Assembly (NCBI GenBank): GCA_963662155.1
Contig: OY759263.1
Location: 1,285,095-1,349,094, forward strand
Direction: 5' to 3'
Length of the DNA: 64,000 nucleotides
From: Lamellibrachia columna
Lineage: Eukaryota; Annelida; Polychaeta; Sabellida; Siboglinidae
Shown: piece by piece, positions 1-14,400 of the stretch
How positions within the stretch are numbered: the first letter of the stretch is position 1
How the letters are laid out: the number at the start of each line of letters is the position of its first letter
Program-made: the position numbers and the translations under genes
The notes under the pieces: generated by a model
What the model was told of the DNA's origin: nothing
What the model saw: only the letters and a program-made list of their open reading frames with translations
Databases searched by the model: none

Positions 1-3000
1 ACACTGTGGTCTGACACACCATTGTACTGAATCTACTACTTCACATATATACACTGTGGTCTGACACACCATTGTTCTGAATCTACTACTTCACATATAC
101 ACACTGTGGTCTGACACACCATTGTACTGAATCTACTACTTCACATATATACACTGTGGTCTGACACACCATTGTACTGAATCTACTACTTCACATATAC
201 ACACTGTGGTCTGACACACCATTGTTCTGAATCTACTACTTCACATATATACACTGTGGTCTGACACACCATTGTTCTGAATCTACTACTTCACATATAT
301 ACACTGTGGTCTGACACACCATTGTTCTGAATCTACTACTTCACATATTCACACTGTGGTCTGACACACCATTGTACTGAATCTACTACTTCACATATAC
401 ACACTGTGGTCTGACACACCATTGTACTGAATCTACTACTTCACATATATACACTGTGGTCTGACACACCATTGTACTGAATCTACTACTTCACATATAT
501 ACACTGTGGTCTGACACACCATTGTACTGAATCTACTACTTCACATATATACACTGTGGTCTGACACACCATTGTTCTGAATCTACTACTTCACATATAC
601 ACACTGTGGTCTGACACACCATTGTACTGAATCTACTACTTCACATATACACACTGTGGTCTGACACACCATTGTACTGAATCTACTACTTCACATATAT
701 ACACTGTGGTCTGACACACCATTGTACTGAATCTACTACTTCACATATATACACTGTGGTCTGACACACCATTGTACTGAATCTACTACTTCACATATAT
801 ACACTGTGGTCTGACACACCATTGTACTGAATCTACTACTTCACATATATACACTGTGGTCTGACACACCATTGTTCTGAATCTACTACTTCACATATAC
901 ACACTGTGGTCTGACACACCATTGTACTGAATCTACTACTTCACATATACACACTGTGGTCTGACACACCATTGTTCTGAATCTACTACTTCACATATAT
1001 ACACTGTGGTCTGACACACCATTGTACTGAATCTACTACTTCACATATACACACTGTGGTCTGACACACCATTGTTCTGAATATACTACTTCACATATAT
1101 ACACTGTGGTCTGACACACCATTGTTCTGAATCTACTACTTCACATATATACACTGTGGTCTGACACACCATTGTACTGAATCTACTACTTCACATATAT
1201 ACACTGTGGTCTGACACACCATTGTACTGAATCTACTACTTCACATATACACACTGTGGTCTGACACACCATTGTTCTGAATCTACTACTTCACATATAT
1301 ACACTGTGGTCTGACACACCATTGTATTGAATCTACTACTTCACATATATACACTGTGGTCTGACACACCATTGTTCTGAATCTACTACTTCACATATAT
1401 ACACTGTGGTCTGACACACCATTGTACTGAATCTACTACTTCACATATATACACTGTGGTCTGACACACCATTGTTCTGAATCTACTACTTCACATATAT
1501 ACACTGTGGTCTGACACACCATTGTACTGAATCTACTACTTCACATATATACACTGTGGTCTGACACACCATTGTACTGAATCTACTACTTCACATATAC
1601 ACACTGTTGTCTGACACACCATTGTTCTGAATCTACTACTTCACATATATACACTGTGGTCTGACACACCATTGTTCTGAATCTACTACTTCACATATAT
1701 ACACTGTGGTCTGACACACCATTGTACTGAATCTACTACTTCACATATATACACTGTGGTCTGACACACCATTGTACTGAATCTACTACTTCACATATAT
1801 ACACTGTGGTCTGACACACCATTGTTCTGAATCTACTACTTCACATATATACACTGTGGTCTGACACAACATTGTACTGAATCTACTACTTCACATATAT
1901 ACACTGTGGTCTGACACACCATTGTTCTGAATCTACTACTTCACATATATACACTGTGGTCTGACACACCATTGTACTGAATCTACTACTTCACATATAT
2001 ACACTGTGGTCTGACACACCATTGTACTGAATCTACTACTTCACATATACACACTGTGGTCTGACACACCATTGTTCTGAATCTACTACTTCACATATAT
2101 ACACTGTGGTCTGACACACCATTGTACTGAATCTACTACTTCACATATACACACTGTGGTCTGACACACCATTGTTCTGAATCTACTACTTCACATATAT
2201 ACACTGTGGTCTGACACACCATTGTACTGAATCTACTACTTCACATATATACACTGTGGTCTGACACACCATTGTACTGAATCTACTACTTCACATATAC
2301 ACACTGTGGTCTGACACACCATTGTTCTGAATCTACTACTTCACATATATACACTGTGGTCTGACACACCATTGTACTGAATCTACTACTTCACATATGT
2401 ACACTGTGGTCTGACACACCATTGTACTGAATCTACTACTTCACATATGTACACTGTGGTCTGACGCACCATTGTACTGAATCTACTACTTCACATATGT
2501 ACACTGTGGTCTGACGCACCATTGTACTGAATCTACTACTTCACATATATACACTGTGGTCTGACACACCATTGTACTGAATCTACTACTTCACATATAT
2601 ACACTGTGGTCTGACACACCATTGTACTGAATCTACTACTTCACATATACACACTGTGGTCTGACACACCATTGTACTGAATCTACTACTTCACATATAT
2701 ACACTGTGGTCTGACACACCATTGTACTGAATCTACTACTTCACATATATACACTGTGGTCTGACACACCATTGTTCTGAATCTACTACAACACATATAT
2801 ACACTGTGGTCTGACACACCATTGTACTGAATCTACTACTTCACATATATACACTGTGGTCTGACACACCATTGTACTGAATCTACTACTTCACATATAT
2901 ACACTGTGGTCTGACACACCATTGTTCTGAATCTACTACTTCACATATATACACTGTGGTCTGACACACCATTGTACTGAATCTACTACTTCACATATAT

Positions 3001-5036
3001 ACACTGTGGTCTGACACACCATTGTACTGAATTTACTACTTCACATATGCACACTGTGGTCTGACACACCATTGTACTGAATCTACTACTTCACATATAT
3101 ACACTGTGGTCTGACACACCATTGTACTGAATCTACTACTTCACATATATACACTGTGGTCTGACACACCATTGTACTGAATCTACTACAACACATATAT
3201 ACACTGGTCTGACACACCATTGTACTGAATCTACTACTTCACATATATACACTGTGGTCTGACACACCATTGTACTGAATCTACTACTTCACATATATAC
3301 ACTGTGGTCTGACACACCATTGTACTGAATTTACTACTTCACATATGCACACTGTGGTCTGACACACCATTGTACTGAATCTACTACTTCACATATATAC
3401 ACTGTGGTCTGACACACCATTGTACTGAATCTACTACTTCACATATATACACTGTGGTCTGACACACCATTGTACTGAATCTACTACAACACATATATAC
3501 ACTGGTCTGACACACCATTGTACTGAATCTACTACTTCACATATATACACTGTGGTCTGACACACCATTGTACTGAATCTACTACTTCACATATATACAC
3601 TGTGGTCTGACACACCATTGTACTGAATCTACTACTTCACATATATACACTGTGGTCTGACACACCATTGTACTGAATCTACTACTTCACATATATACAC
3701 TGTGGTCTGACACATCATTGTACTGAATCTACTACTTCACATATATACACTGTGGTCTGACACACCATTGTACTGAATCTACTACTTCACATATATACAC
3801 TGTGGTCTGACACACCATTGTACTGAATCTACTACAACACATATATACACTGGTCTGACACACCATTGTACTGAATCTACTTCTTCACATATGCACACTG
3901 TGGTCTGACGCACCATTGTACTGAATCTACTAATTCACACTATAATCTGACACACCATTGTACTGAATCTACTACTTCACATATGCACACTGTGGTCTGA
4001 CACACCATTGTACTGAATCTACTACTTCACACTATAATCTGACGAACCATTGTACTGAATCTACTACTTCACATATGCACACTGTGGTCTGACACACCAT
4101 TGTACTGAATCTACTACTTCACATATATACACTGTGGTCTGACACACCATTGTACTGAATCTACTACTTCACATATATACACTGTGGTCTGACACACAAT
4201 TGTACTGAATCTACTACTTCACATATATATACTGTGGTCTGACACACCATTGTACTGAATCTACAACTTCACATATACACACTGTGGTCTGACACACCAT
4301 TTTACTGAATCTACTACTTCACATATATACACTGTGGTCTGACACACCATTGTACTGAATCTACTACTTCACATATATACACTGTGGTCTGATACACCAT
4401 TGTACTGAATCTACTACTTCACATATGCACACTGTGGTCTGACACACCATTGTACTGAATCTACTACTTCACATATATACACTGTGGTCTAACACACCAT
4501 TGTACTGAATCTACTACTTCACATATACACACTGTGGTCTAACACACCATTGTACTGAATCTACTACTTCACATATACACGCTGTGGTCTGACGCACCAT
4601 TGTACTGAATCTACTACTTCACATATGTACACTGTGGTCTGACACACCATTGTACTGAATCTACTACTTCACATATACACACTGTAGTCTGACACACCAT
4701 TGTACTGAATCTACTACTTCACATATACACACTGTGGTCTGACACACCATTGTACTGAATCTACTACTTCACATATACACACTGTGGTCTGACACACCAT
4801 TGTACTGAATCTACTACTTCACATATACACACTGTGGTCTGACACACCATTGTACTGAACCTACTACTTCACATATATACACTGTGGTCTGACACACCAT
4901 TGTACTGAATCTACTACTTCACATGTATACACTGTGGTCTAACACACCATTGTACTGAATCTACTACTTCACGTATATACACTGTGGTCTGACACACCAT
5001 TGTACTGAATCTACTACTTCACATATATACACTGTA
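1..5036 (+). repeat. 50-bp minisatellite, about 100 copies, continues off the left edge
   Basis: The unit begins ACACTGTGGTCTGACACACC and ends TACTTCACATATAT. Common variants are GTAC/GTTC at one site and ATATAT/ATATAC/ATATGC at the junction. A block of six units with CTACAACAC and a shortened CACTGGTCT recurs about every 298 bp around 3186 and 3484. It probably fills an upstream TUBGCP5 intron. No coding signal. Confidence 0.97.
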
Positions 5037-5355
5037 TCAGTTACTTCAAGAAGTATAGAATCTGAAGTTACCATCTCTGAATGTTGATCACTAATTAAAA
5101 TAATTAGTAAGATTCATGTTCCATGAATGGACGGGCCTAGATTCCAGTTTCTTGGATTGTTAATTTGTTACATTAGAACACAGATACATAGTACTAATAA
5201 GACATGTTATTTACCTGTCAAGAAACTTGTTTATATTCTCGGACAGTTTCTGTTGACTCACTCAACTTTTGTGGGTAGACTGACGCGACATATTCCCAGA
5301 ATATTAAACAAGTTTCTTGAGATGTAACAATAATGTCAAACATTGATGTTGTGAG

Positions 5356-5444
5356 GTGAAGAAAAAGACGACTCGTTTGACTGGGCCAGCTACCTCCTCG
5401 AGGGCGACTACAACAGTCACAGAGGCAGCATCACAAACACTCTG
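5356..5444 (+). CDS. TUBGCP5: TUBGCP5 exon 1 of window
   Basis: The exon encodes an acidic stretch followed by FDWASYLLEGDY, matching the FDWGKYL-type motif before the DW-S motif in vertebrate GCP5. The donor is CTG|GTAACT. The acceptor TTGTGAG|GT has a poor pyrimidine tract, so the start is the least certain boundary of the gene. The exon ends in phase 0 and joins GAC TGG of the next exon, giving NTLDWSADED. Confidence 0.75.
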
Positions 5445-8400
5445 GTAACTCATATAACAGTTCACTACTTCCAGTGATGTGACAACAGTGACAGTGATGT
5501 GAGTGACAGTAGCAGTGATGTGAGTAACAGTAACAATGATGTGAGTGACAGTAACAGTGATGTGACAACAGTAACAGTGATGTGAGTGAAAGTAACAGTG
5601 ATGTGAGTGACAATGACAGTGATGTGAGTGACAGTGACAGTGATGCGAGTGACAGTAACAGTGATGTGAACGACAGTTATGTGAGTGACAGTGATGTGAG
5701 TGACAGTGGCAATGGTGTCAGAAGACGTGAAAATAATTAGGACAGAGAAGTGACAGGAATTACCAAATAATTATTACTGTAATCACAATTAACAAGATAA
5801 TTGTGTCAAGTGTATCATCACTGTAGTCAACCGATGCACATCAATGTAATACAATGAGTCAGTTTACAGTTTACATTTAAACGCTCCAGTTTGACCAACA
5901 GTTCAGGCTCACAGCTTGTGCTCTTGTTACACTCAGCATATTGTTATTTTTCTGGCAACGTTTTCAATATGAAGTCTTCTGTTGATAGAGCCCACCCCCA
6001 ATGAAGTCTCCTGTTGATTGAGCCCACCCCCAATGAAGTCTTCTGTTGAATGAGCCCATCCCCAATGAAGTCTTCTATTGATTGAGCCCACCCCCAATGA
6101 AGTCTTCTGTTGAATGAGCCCATCCCCAATGAAGTCTCCTGTTGATTGAGCCCACCCCCAATGAAGTCTTCTGTTGAATGAGCCCATCCCCAATGAAGTC
6201 TTCTATTGATTGAGCCCACCCCCAATGAAGTCTTCTGTTGATTGAGCCCATCCCCAATGAAGTCTTCTGTTGATAGAGCCCACCCCCAATGAAGTCTTCT
6301 GTTGATTGAGCCCATCCCCAATGAAGTCTCCTGTTGATTGAGCCCACCCCCAATGAAGTATTCTGTTGATTGAGCCCATCCCCAATGAAGTCTTCTGTTG
6401 ACTGAGCCCATCCCCAATGAAGTATTCTGTTGATAGAGCCCATCCCCAATGAAGTCTTCTATTGATTGAGCCCATCCCCAATGAAGTCTTTTGTTGATAG
6501 AGCCCATCCCCAATGAAGTCTTCTGTTGATTGAGCCCATCCCCAATGAAGTCTTCTGTTGATAGAGCCCATCCCCAATGAAGTCTTCTGTTGATTGAGCC
6601 CATCCCAAATGAAGTCTTCTGTTGATTGAGCCCATCCCAAATGAAGTATTCTGTTGATAGAGCCCATCCCCAATGAAGTCTTCTATTGATTGAGCCCATC
6701 CCCAATGAAGTCTTTTGTTGATAGAGCCCATCCCCAATGAAGTCTTCTGTTGATTGAGCCCATCCCCAATGAAGTCTTCTGTTGATAGAGCCCATCCCCA
6801 ATGAAGTCTTCTGTTGATTGAGCCCATCCCAAATTAAGTCTTCTGTTGATTGAGCCCATCCCAAATGAAGTCTTCTGTTGATTGAGCCCATCCCCAATGA
6901 AGTCTTCTGTTGATAGAGCCCATCCCAAATGAAGTCTTCTGTTGATTGAGCCCATCCCAAATGAAGTATTCTGTTGATAGAGCCCACCCCCAATTAAGTA
7001 TTCTGTTGATTGAGCCCATCCCCAATGAAGTCTTCTGTTGACTGAGCCCATCCCCAATGAAGTCTTCTATTGATTGAGCCCATCCCCAATGAAGTACTCT
7101 GTTGATTGAGCCCATCCCCAATTAAGTCTTCTATTGATTGAGCCCATCACCAAGGAAGTATTCTATTGATTGAGCCCATCTCCAATAAAGTCTTCTATTA
7201 ATTGAGCCTATCCCCAGTGGAGTTTTCTATTAATTGAGCCCATGCCCAATGAAGTCTTATGTTGACTGACCCCATCCCAAATGAAGTCTTCTGTTGATTG
7301 AGCCCATCCCAAATGAAGTATTCTGTTGATAGAGCCCACCCCCAATGAAGTATTCTGTTGATTGAGCCCATCCCCAATGAAGTCTTCTGTTGACTGAGCC
7401 CATCCCCAATGAAGTATTCTGTTGATTGAGCCCATCCCCAATGAAGTCTTCTGTTGACTGAGCCCATCCCCAATGAAGTATTCTGTTGATTGAGCCCATC
7501 CCCAATGAAGTCTTCTGTTGACTGAGCCCATCCCCAATGAAGTATTCTGTTGATTGAGCCCATCCCCAATGAAGTCTTCTGTTGACTGAGCCCATCCCCA
7601 ATGAAGTCTTCTATTGATTGAGCCCATCCCCAATGAAGTCTTCTATTGATTGAGCCCATCCCCAATGAAGTCTTGTTGATAGAGCCCATCCCCAATGAAG
7701 TCTTCTATTGATTGAGCCCATCCCCAATGAAGTATTCTGTTGATTGAGCCCATCCCCAATGAAGTCTTCTGTTGACTGAGCCCATCCCCAATGAAGTATT
7801 CTGTTGATTGAGCCCATCCCCAATGAAGTCTTCTGTTGACTGAGCCCATCCCCAATGAAGTATTCTGTTGACTGAGCCCATCCCCAATGAAGTCTTCTGT
7901 TGATTGAGCCCATCCCCAATGAAGTCTTCTGTTGATAGAGCCCATCCCCAATGAAGTACTCTGTTGATTGAGCCCATCCCCAATTAAGTCTTCTATTGAT
8001 TGAGCCCATCACCAAGGAAGTATTCTATTGATTGAGCCCATCTCCAATAAAGTCTTCTATTGATTGAGCCCATCCCCAATGAAGTCTTCTATTAATTGAG
8101 CCCATCCCCAGTGAAGTCTTCTATTAATTGAGCCCATCCCCAGTGAAGTCTTCTATTAATTGAGCCTATCCCCAGTGAAGTCTTCTATTAATTGAGCCCA
8201 TCCCCAATGAAGTTTTCTATTAATTGAGCCCATCCCCAGTGGAGTTTTCTATTAATTGAGCCCATGCCCAATGGAGTTTTCTATTAATTGAGCCCATGCC
8301 CAATGAAGTTTTCTATTAATTGAGCCCATGCCCAATGAAGTTTTCTATTAATTGAGCCCATGCCCAATGAAGTTTTCTATTAATTGAGCCCATGCCCAAT

Positions 8401-11400
8401 GAAGTTTTCTATTAATTGAGCTCATCCCCAGTGAAGTTTTCTATTAATTGAGCCCATGCCCAATTAATTCTTCTGTTGATTGAGCCCATCCCAATGAAGT
8501 CTTCTATTAATTGAGCCCATCCTCAATGAAGTTTTCTATTAATGGAGCCCATCCCCAATTAAATTATTTATTAATTGAGCCCATCCCCAATGAAGTTCGA
8601 ATCCCATTAAAATTTGGCGAGAAAAGTGCAAAAGTTGTCTGGCTCTGCTCTGTAGCCTAAGACAATTCACACTTTTGCAAGTTGCCCTGTCTAATGAGCA
8701 AAGTCAATTTGACTGATGATTTCATCAAAAGTATGCACTATTTTATTAAATCAACTGTACATATGACATAAACTAAACACACAACAGATTTAAACATCAA
8801 CAAACCTGATTCGTCGCAGACTAAATCAATTGTGGAGGAAGTGTTAATTATTGTGGACTTTGAGCTTGACCACTGGGCTGCAGGACTGGTCAGCAGATGA
8901 AGACAGTGAGTTAGATGAGGAGGAAGACAATGAAGGAGGCGATGCAGAGATGAGCAGAGATTTGACCAAGAAGACCTCTTTTACCACAGCTTCACTAGTG
9001 ATGATTTCCATGGAAACGACTGTGGTCACTGACCGCGACAGCGGAGTGGTCAACACGCCGGAGAGCATGCTGGATGAGAAGATGGCCGAGGTGGCCAGAA
9101 GAATTGCGCCTCAGTACTGGACTGGTCGGACACGGTGTCGTGTCACTGACATGTCAGTGTCAGGCTGTGATGACGTATCAAGACTGACCCGACTGTGGTA
9201 AGTTGTCCATGTTTGTTCTGTTGGTCAGTTCTGTTGATCTGCCTGCCATGTGTGTCCACTCTCTCTCACTGTCAGTCGCGGTTGTGACTATGACTGCTCA
9301 CTTGGTTCACACTTACCAATCAAAGCGCTTCACATAATAAAATTACGTGTGGACTAAATGCTCAAAATATTCAATAAATGAAATGAAATTAAATGAAGCT
9401 AAAACATCAAATGTTTAGAGTGTTAAAATACAGTTTCATGCAATGGAATTAATAACCAATACTGTAAAATAGAAAGTGATGTCACTTATATGCAAAAAGA
9501 AGTGACAGGTAGTGGAGGCGAAATAGGCGTTTGAAGTTTTTCCGAAAACCCATTAATGTTCCTGCAGATTGCACACATTTTGGCAGGTTATTCCACATTC
9601 GTGGGCCTGTCACTGCAACATTCGTGGGCCTGTCACTGCAACATTCGTGGGCCTGTCACTGCAACATTCGTGGGCCTGTCACTGCAACATTCGTGGGCCT
9701 GTCACTGCAACATTCGTGGGCCTGTCACTGCAAAATTGCTCTGCCCGATCGTTTTCTTTGACATTGTCACTTTGAGGAGTGTGGTGTCACATGTCACTTT
9801 GAGGAGTGTGGTGTCACATGTCACTTTGAGGAGTGTGGTGTCACATGTCACTTTGAGGAGTGTGATGTCGCATGCTGATCGTAAGTAAAGCGTGTGTGGG
9901 TGCTTGAAGAAGGCTTCCATCCTGATCGGCAACCAATGCAGTGATTGCAGAATTAGTGTATTATGTTCTCGTCATCTGATGCAGTTGATAAGTTGTGCGG
10001 CCGAGTTCTGCACTCATTGAAGGCGGTTGAATTGTCCATTGTTCAATCCACCAAACAGTGCGTAGCATAAATCAAGGCGGCTCAGAATAAGACTGCATAC
10101 CGCAGCATGACACACACCTCGCGTCAGCAGGTAACAAACTCTGCCGATCAGACGCAGAAGGTAGTAGGCCGAAGAACAGCAACTGGAGGTGGTCAACTGC
10201 ATGTGTCGGTCGAAGTAGCAGCCCAGATTCCTGGCTGCATCTGTTGATTGTAAAGTAAGTCCAGGTAGTTTCAAGCTGCGGCTGCCATAGACATGTAGAT
10301 TATGTGGTGACTGCAGCACGATAAACTTGGTTTTGTCATTGTTGAGTTTAAGGTAATGTATCAGCATCCAGGCTCTAATCTTGCCGATGCACTGGATCAG
10401 TGGCTGTTTAACGTTTTCCAGATCATCAGACGCTGCAGGGTTATAGCTGACATATAGTTGGATGTTATCAGCAAATCGATGGTAAAGCACTTGATGTTTC
10501 TTGGAGATGTCAGCAATGGGTGTCGTGTATGCGACTATGCATTGAACATCACTGGTCCAAGTACTGAACCCTGGGGTACGCAGTGGTATATGAGAATTGT
10601 GTTCGAAGAAGATGAACCAATCATAACACACTGGGATCAGCCAGTCAAGTATGATCTAAACCAGTCAAGTGCCCTACCGCCATTGTTGACTCGTGAGTGA
10701 GAGTGCTCAACAATTTTCCAATGTTAATCGTGTCGAATGCTGCCCTCGTATCTAGAAGAACCAGCATGACACTGCATCCTGGGTCAAGGTTGCGAATGAT
10801 GTCGTGTTGAACTTTCATCAGAGCTGTTTCTGTGGAATGATGTTGTCTATAAGTTGACTACATTTTGTCATGCAGCTTGTTCGTCATCATGTCCAGATTA
10901 ATGCGTTTGAAGACAACTTGCTCGATCAATGTTCCAATGAGAGCAAGGTTGGAGATGGGACAATAGTTCTTCAGTTCGTTCTGGTCGAGTGAGGCTTTCT
11001 TCAGTAATGGTATTACTAGAGCAGTTTTCACTGTTTTGGGGGAACACTCCTGTTTTTAATGACACATTTACTATGCTGACGAGAGTGGGTAGTGTTACCG
11101 GTAAGGAAGTTTTAAGTAGCCACGTTGGTAGCACATCAAGTGAACAGCACTTGGTTGGTCTGGACTGGATGATCGTCTGCAGCTCTTTGTCAGTTGGACA
11201 GAGATTGTTTAGTGCGTGAGGTACTGGTGGAGCAGCGGGCACCAGTGGTATCTCGACAGACTGTTGCTACTCTCGCTCGCGTGACGTCGAAGATTTTGTA
11301 CACTCGTTCTTCCAAAAACTCAACAAAGGCGTGGCACATAGATTCGTCGTTCTCGTGGTCGGGCAATTTCTAGTCACTGGATTTGTTCAGTGAATGTAGC

Positions 11401-14400
11401 ACTTGAAACATGGTTTTCGCATCTTTGAATCTAAGTTTGGGGTGACCTCTGCTTCTAGTTCCCTCTGACAGTTGGGAATACAGAATCTGCCTAGAAAGTA
11501 TGCATCATCTATACGATCCACATGACCTGTCCATCTGAGGTGTACTTGCATCATAAATTCTTTTCATTTAGTCCACACAGCAGGATGCAGGCTGTGCATG
11601 GAAATGTTAGGAATCTGTTTCATTATAATGTTAAAAAGGTATTTTACTGAATAATTAAACAGCCAACAGCTGTCAATTGTCTGATAGTGCTGGATTTTGT
11701 CGACCCGCCTGTCAGTCGACTTATTGATTGGCACCATATACCTGCAACTAACACTGTCGTCACTTCTCAGTTGCACACACCGTCTAGTTCATTCATGTCA
11801 ATTCTAGGTTACTATCAGTAATGGTAACATCCAACATGCCTGCTGAACATCTGCATATTTATAATGTCCCTTGTGTCCTGTTGGAGTGTTGGCAGATGAC
11901 AATGGTGGGGTCAATTGTAGGAAGATGACAAGGGTGGGGTCAATTGTAGGAAGATGACAAGGGTGGGGTCAATTGTAGGAAGATGACAAGGGTGGGGTCA
12001 CTTGTAGGCAGACGACAAGGATAGGGTCAGATGTAGGAAGATGACAAGGGTGGGGTCAATTGTAGGAAGATGACAAGGGTGGGGTCACTTGTAGGCAGAC
12101 GACAAGGGTGGGGTCAGATGTAGGAAGATGACAAGGGTGGGGTCAATTGTAGGAAGATGACAAGGGTGGGGTCAATTGTAGGAAGACGACAAGGGTGGGG
12201 TCAGATGTAGGAAGATGACAAGGGTGGGGTCATTTGTAGGAAAACAACAAGGGTGGGGTCAGTTGTAGGCAAATGACAAGGGTGGGGTCACTTGTAGGCA
12301 GACAACAAGGGTGTGGTCAATTGTAGGAAGATGACACGGGTGGGGTCAATTGTAGGAAGACAACAAGGGTGGGGTCAATTGTAGGAAGATGACAAGGGTG
12401 GGGTCAATTGTAGGAAGATGACAAGGGTGGGGTCAATTGTAGGAAGATTACAAGGGTGGGGTCAATTGTAGGAAGACAACAAGGGTGGGGTTAATTGTAG
12501 AAAGATGACAAGGGTAGGGTGAATTGTAGGAAGACGACAAGGGTGGGGTCAATTGTAGGAAGATGACAAGGGTGGGGTCAATTGTAGGAAGATGACAAGG
12601 TTGGGGTCAATTGTAGGAAGATGACAAGGGTGGGGTCAATTGTAGGAAGATGACAAGGGTGGGGTCAATTGTAGGAAGACGACAAGGGTGGGGTCAATTG
12701 TAGGAAGACGACAAGGGTGGGGTCAATTGTAGGAAGATGACAAGGGTGGGGTCAATTGTAGGAAGCTAAGCTACAATACTGACACATCTATTGTAATTGC
12801 TTGTCATATTGAGGGATCGTTTGACAGGTGACTGTATTTGTTGATACGAAGGATTTATTGCAGGGAGAAGTACCTCGTGGACAGCAGTGCTACGTATGTG
12901 ACACATGACAAAGCCCAGTTGACAGAACATCAGATACTGCGAGAGATCTTATGGTGACTATGGTAGTGTTGGGTGGGGTGAGGTTCACCTGTAAATGTAA
13001 TTAGTAATTAATTACAGTTACAGTGTAACTGCAATTGTGATGTATTGCTTTAGAACACTATGATTGTAAGTTGGTTGTGTGAGGTTGTGTGACTGAACCT
13101 GTCTTGGCAGCAAGGGTGCATGAATTCAACTGAGACCCTGTCTAAAAATTACAAGTGTTTGTTCAGGGAGACGATCCTATATGGGAGGTTAGGACAGTCA
13201 GGCGTGAGAAGCTGAGGGAGGTTAGGACAGTCAGGCGTGAGAGGCTGAGGGAGTTTAGGCCAGTCAGGCGTGAGAGTCTGAGGGAGGTTAGGACAGTCAG
13301 GCCTGAGAGACTGAGGGAGGTTAAGACAGTCAGTCGTGAGAGGCTGAGGGAGGTTAGGACAGTCAGGCCTGAGAGGTTGAGGTAGGTTAGGACAGTCAGA
13401 CCTGAGAGGCTGAGGGAGGTTAGGACAGTCAGGCCTGAGAGGCTGAAGGAGGTTAGGACAGTCAGACCTGAGAGATGGAGGGAGGTTAAGAGAGTCAGTC
13501 CTGAGAGGCTGAGGAATGTTAGGACAGTCAGGCCTGAGAAGCTGAGGGAGGTTAGGACAGTCAGTTCTGAGAGGCTGAGGGAGGTTAAGACAGTCAGTCC
13601 CGAGAGGCTGAGGGAGGTTAGGACAGTCAGTTCTGAGAGGCTGAGGGAGGTTAAGACAGTCAGTCCCGAGAGGCTGAGGGAGGTTAAGACAGTCAGTCCT
13701 GAGAGGCTGAGGGAGGTTAGGACAGTCAGTTCTGAGAGGCTGAGGGAGGTTAGGACAGTCAGTTCTGAGAGGCTGAGGGAGGTTAGGACAGTCAGTTCTG
13801 AGAGGCTGAGGGAGGTTAAGACAGTCAGTCCCGAGAGGCTGAGGGAGGTTAGGACAGTCAGTTCTGAGAGGCTGAGGGAGGTTAGGACAGTCAGGCCTGA
13901 GAGGCTGAAGGAGGTTAGGACAGTCAGACCTGAGAGACGGAGGGAGGTTAAGAGAGTCAGTCCTGAGAGGCTGAGGAAGGTTAGGACAGTCAGGCCTGAG
14001 AAGCTGAGGGAGGTTAGGACAGTCAGTTCTGAGAGGCTGAGGGAGGTTAAGACAGTCAGTCCCGAGAGGCTGAGGGAGGTTAGGACAGTCAGTCCTGAGA
14101 GGCTGAGGGAGGTTAGGACAGTCAGGCCTGAGAGGCTGAAGGAGGTTAGGACAGTCAGTTCTGAGAGGCTGAGGGAAGTTAGGACAGTCAGTTCTGAGAG
14201 ATTGAGGGTTTTAGATGGATTGAGTTCCCAGGACAAAACAAATAAACCAAGCCATGTTTGGTTAAGTATAAAGCACTGGCAAGTAAGTACGAGTAGGCTG
14301 GTGAGCCTCGTCAATATGCCAGCTCGACTGCCTGTGTTTTAGGATGCTGCTGGGAGTCAGTCAGTCGTTTGTCTACGCTTGGCAGACGGACCACTTTGTT

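Larger units (their letters stand above)
9298..11420 (-). mobile_element. L2-type non-LTR retrotransposon remnant
   Basis: Reading the minus strand from 11420 downward: a pre-RT segment (TMFQVLHSLNKS, KLPDHENDESMC), RT fingers (PTKCCSLDVLPTWLLK, VNVSLKTGVFP), YRQHHSTETALMKVQHDI and LLDTRAAFDTI, FADNIQLY (decayed YADD box), LKLNNDKTKFIV, ARNLGCYFD, and the C-terminus MWNNLPKCVQSAGTL. The 3' end has the GTGAAGCGCTTTGAT tail typical of L2. Stops and frameshifts split it throughout, so it is dead. It lies antisense in the intron between exons 2 and 3. A 23-bp and a 27-bp array have grown inside it. Confidence 0.88.

Noticed and set aside
1..5036. CRISPR-like array
   Set aside because: There are no unique spacers; the whole 50-bp unit is repeated and the context is an animal genome.
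5127..5327. 66-codon plus-strand frame as an upstream TUBGCP5 exon
   Set aside because: The peptide has no similarity to the known GCP5 N-terminus and no fitting splice sites. A 22-bp match (GACATGTTATTTACCTGTCA + AG) with 41243 suggests a dispersed repeat instead.
5944..8015. Minus-strand frames of 80-350 codons with GWAQSTEDFI repeats
   Set aside because: Products of the 32-bp array read through three phases; several overlap in different frames with the same sequence.
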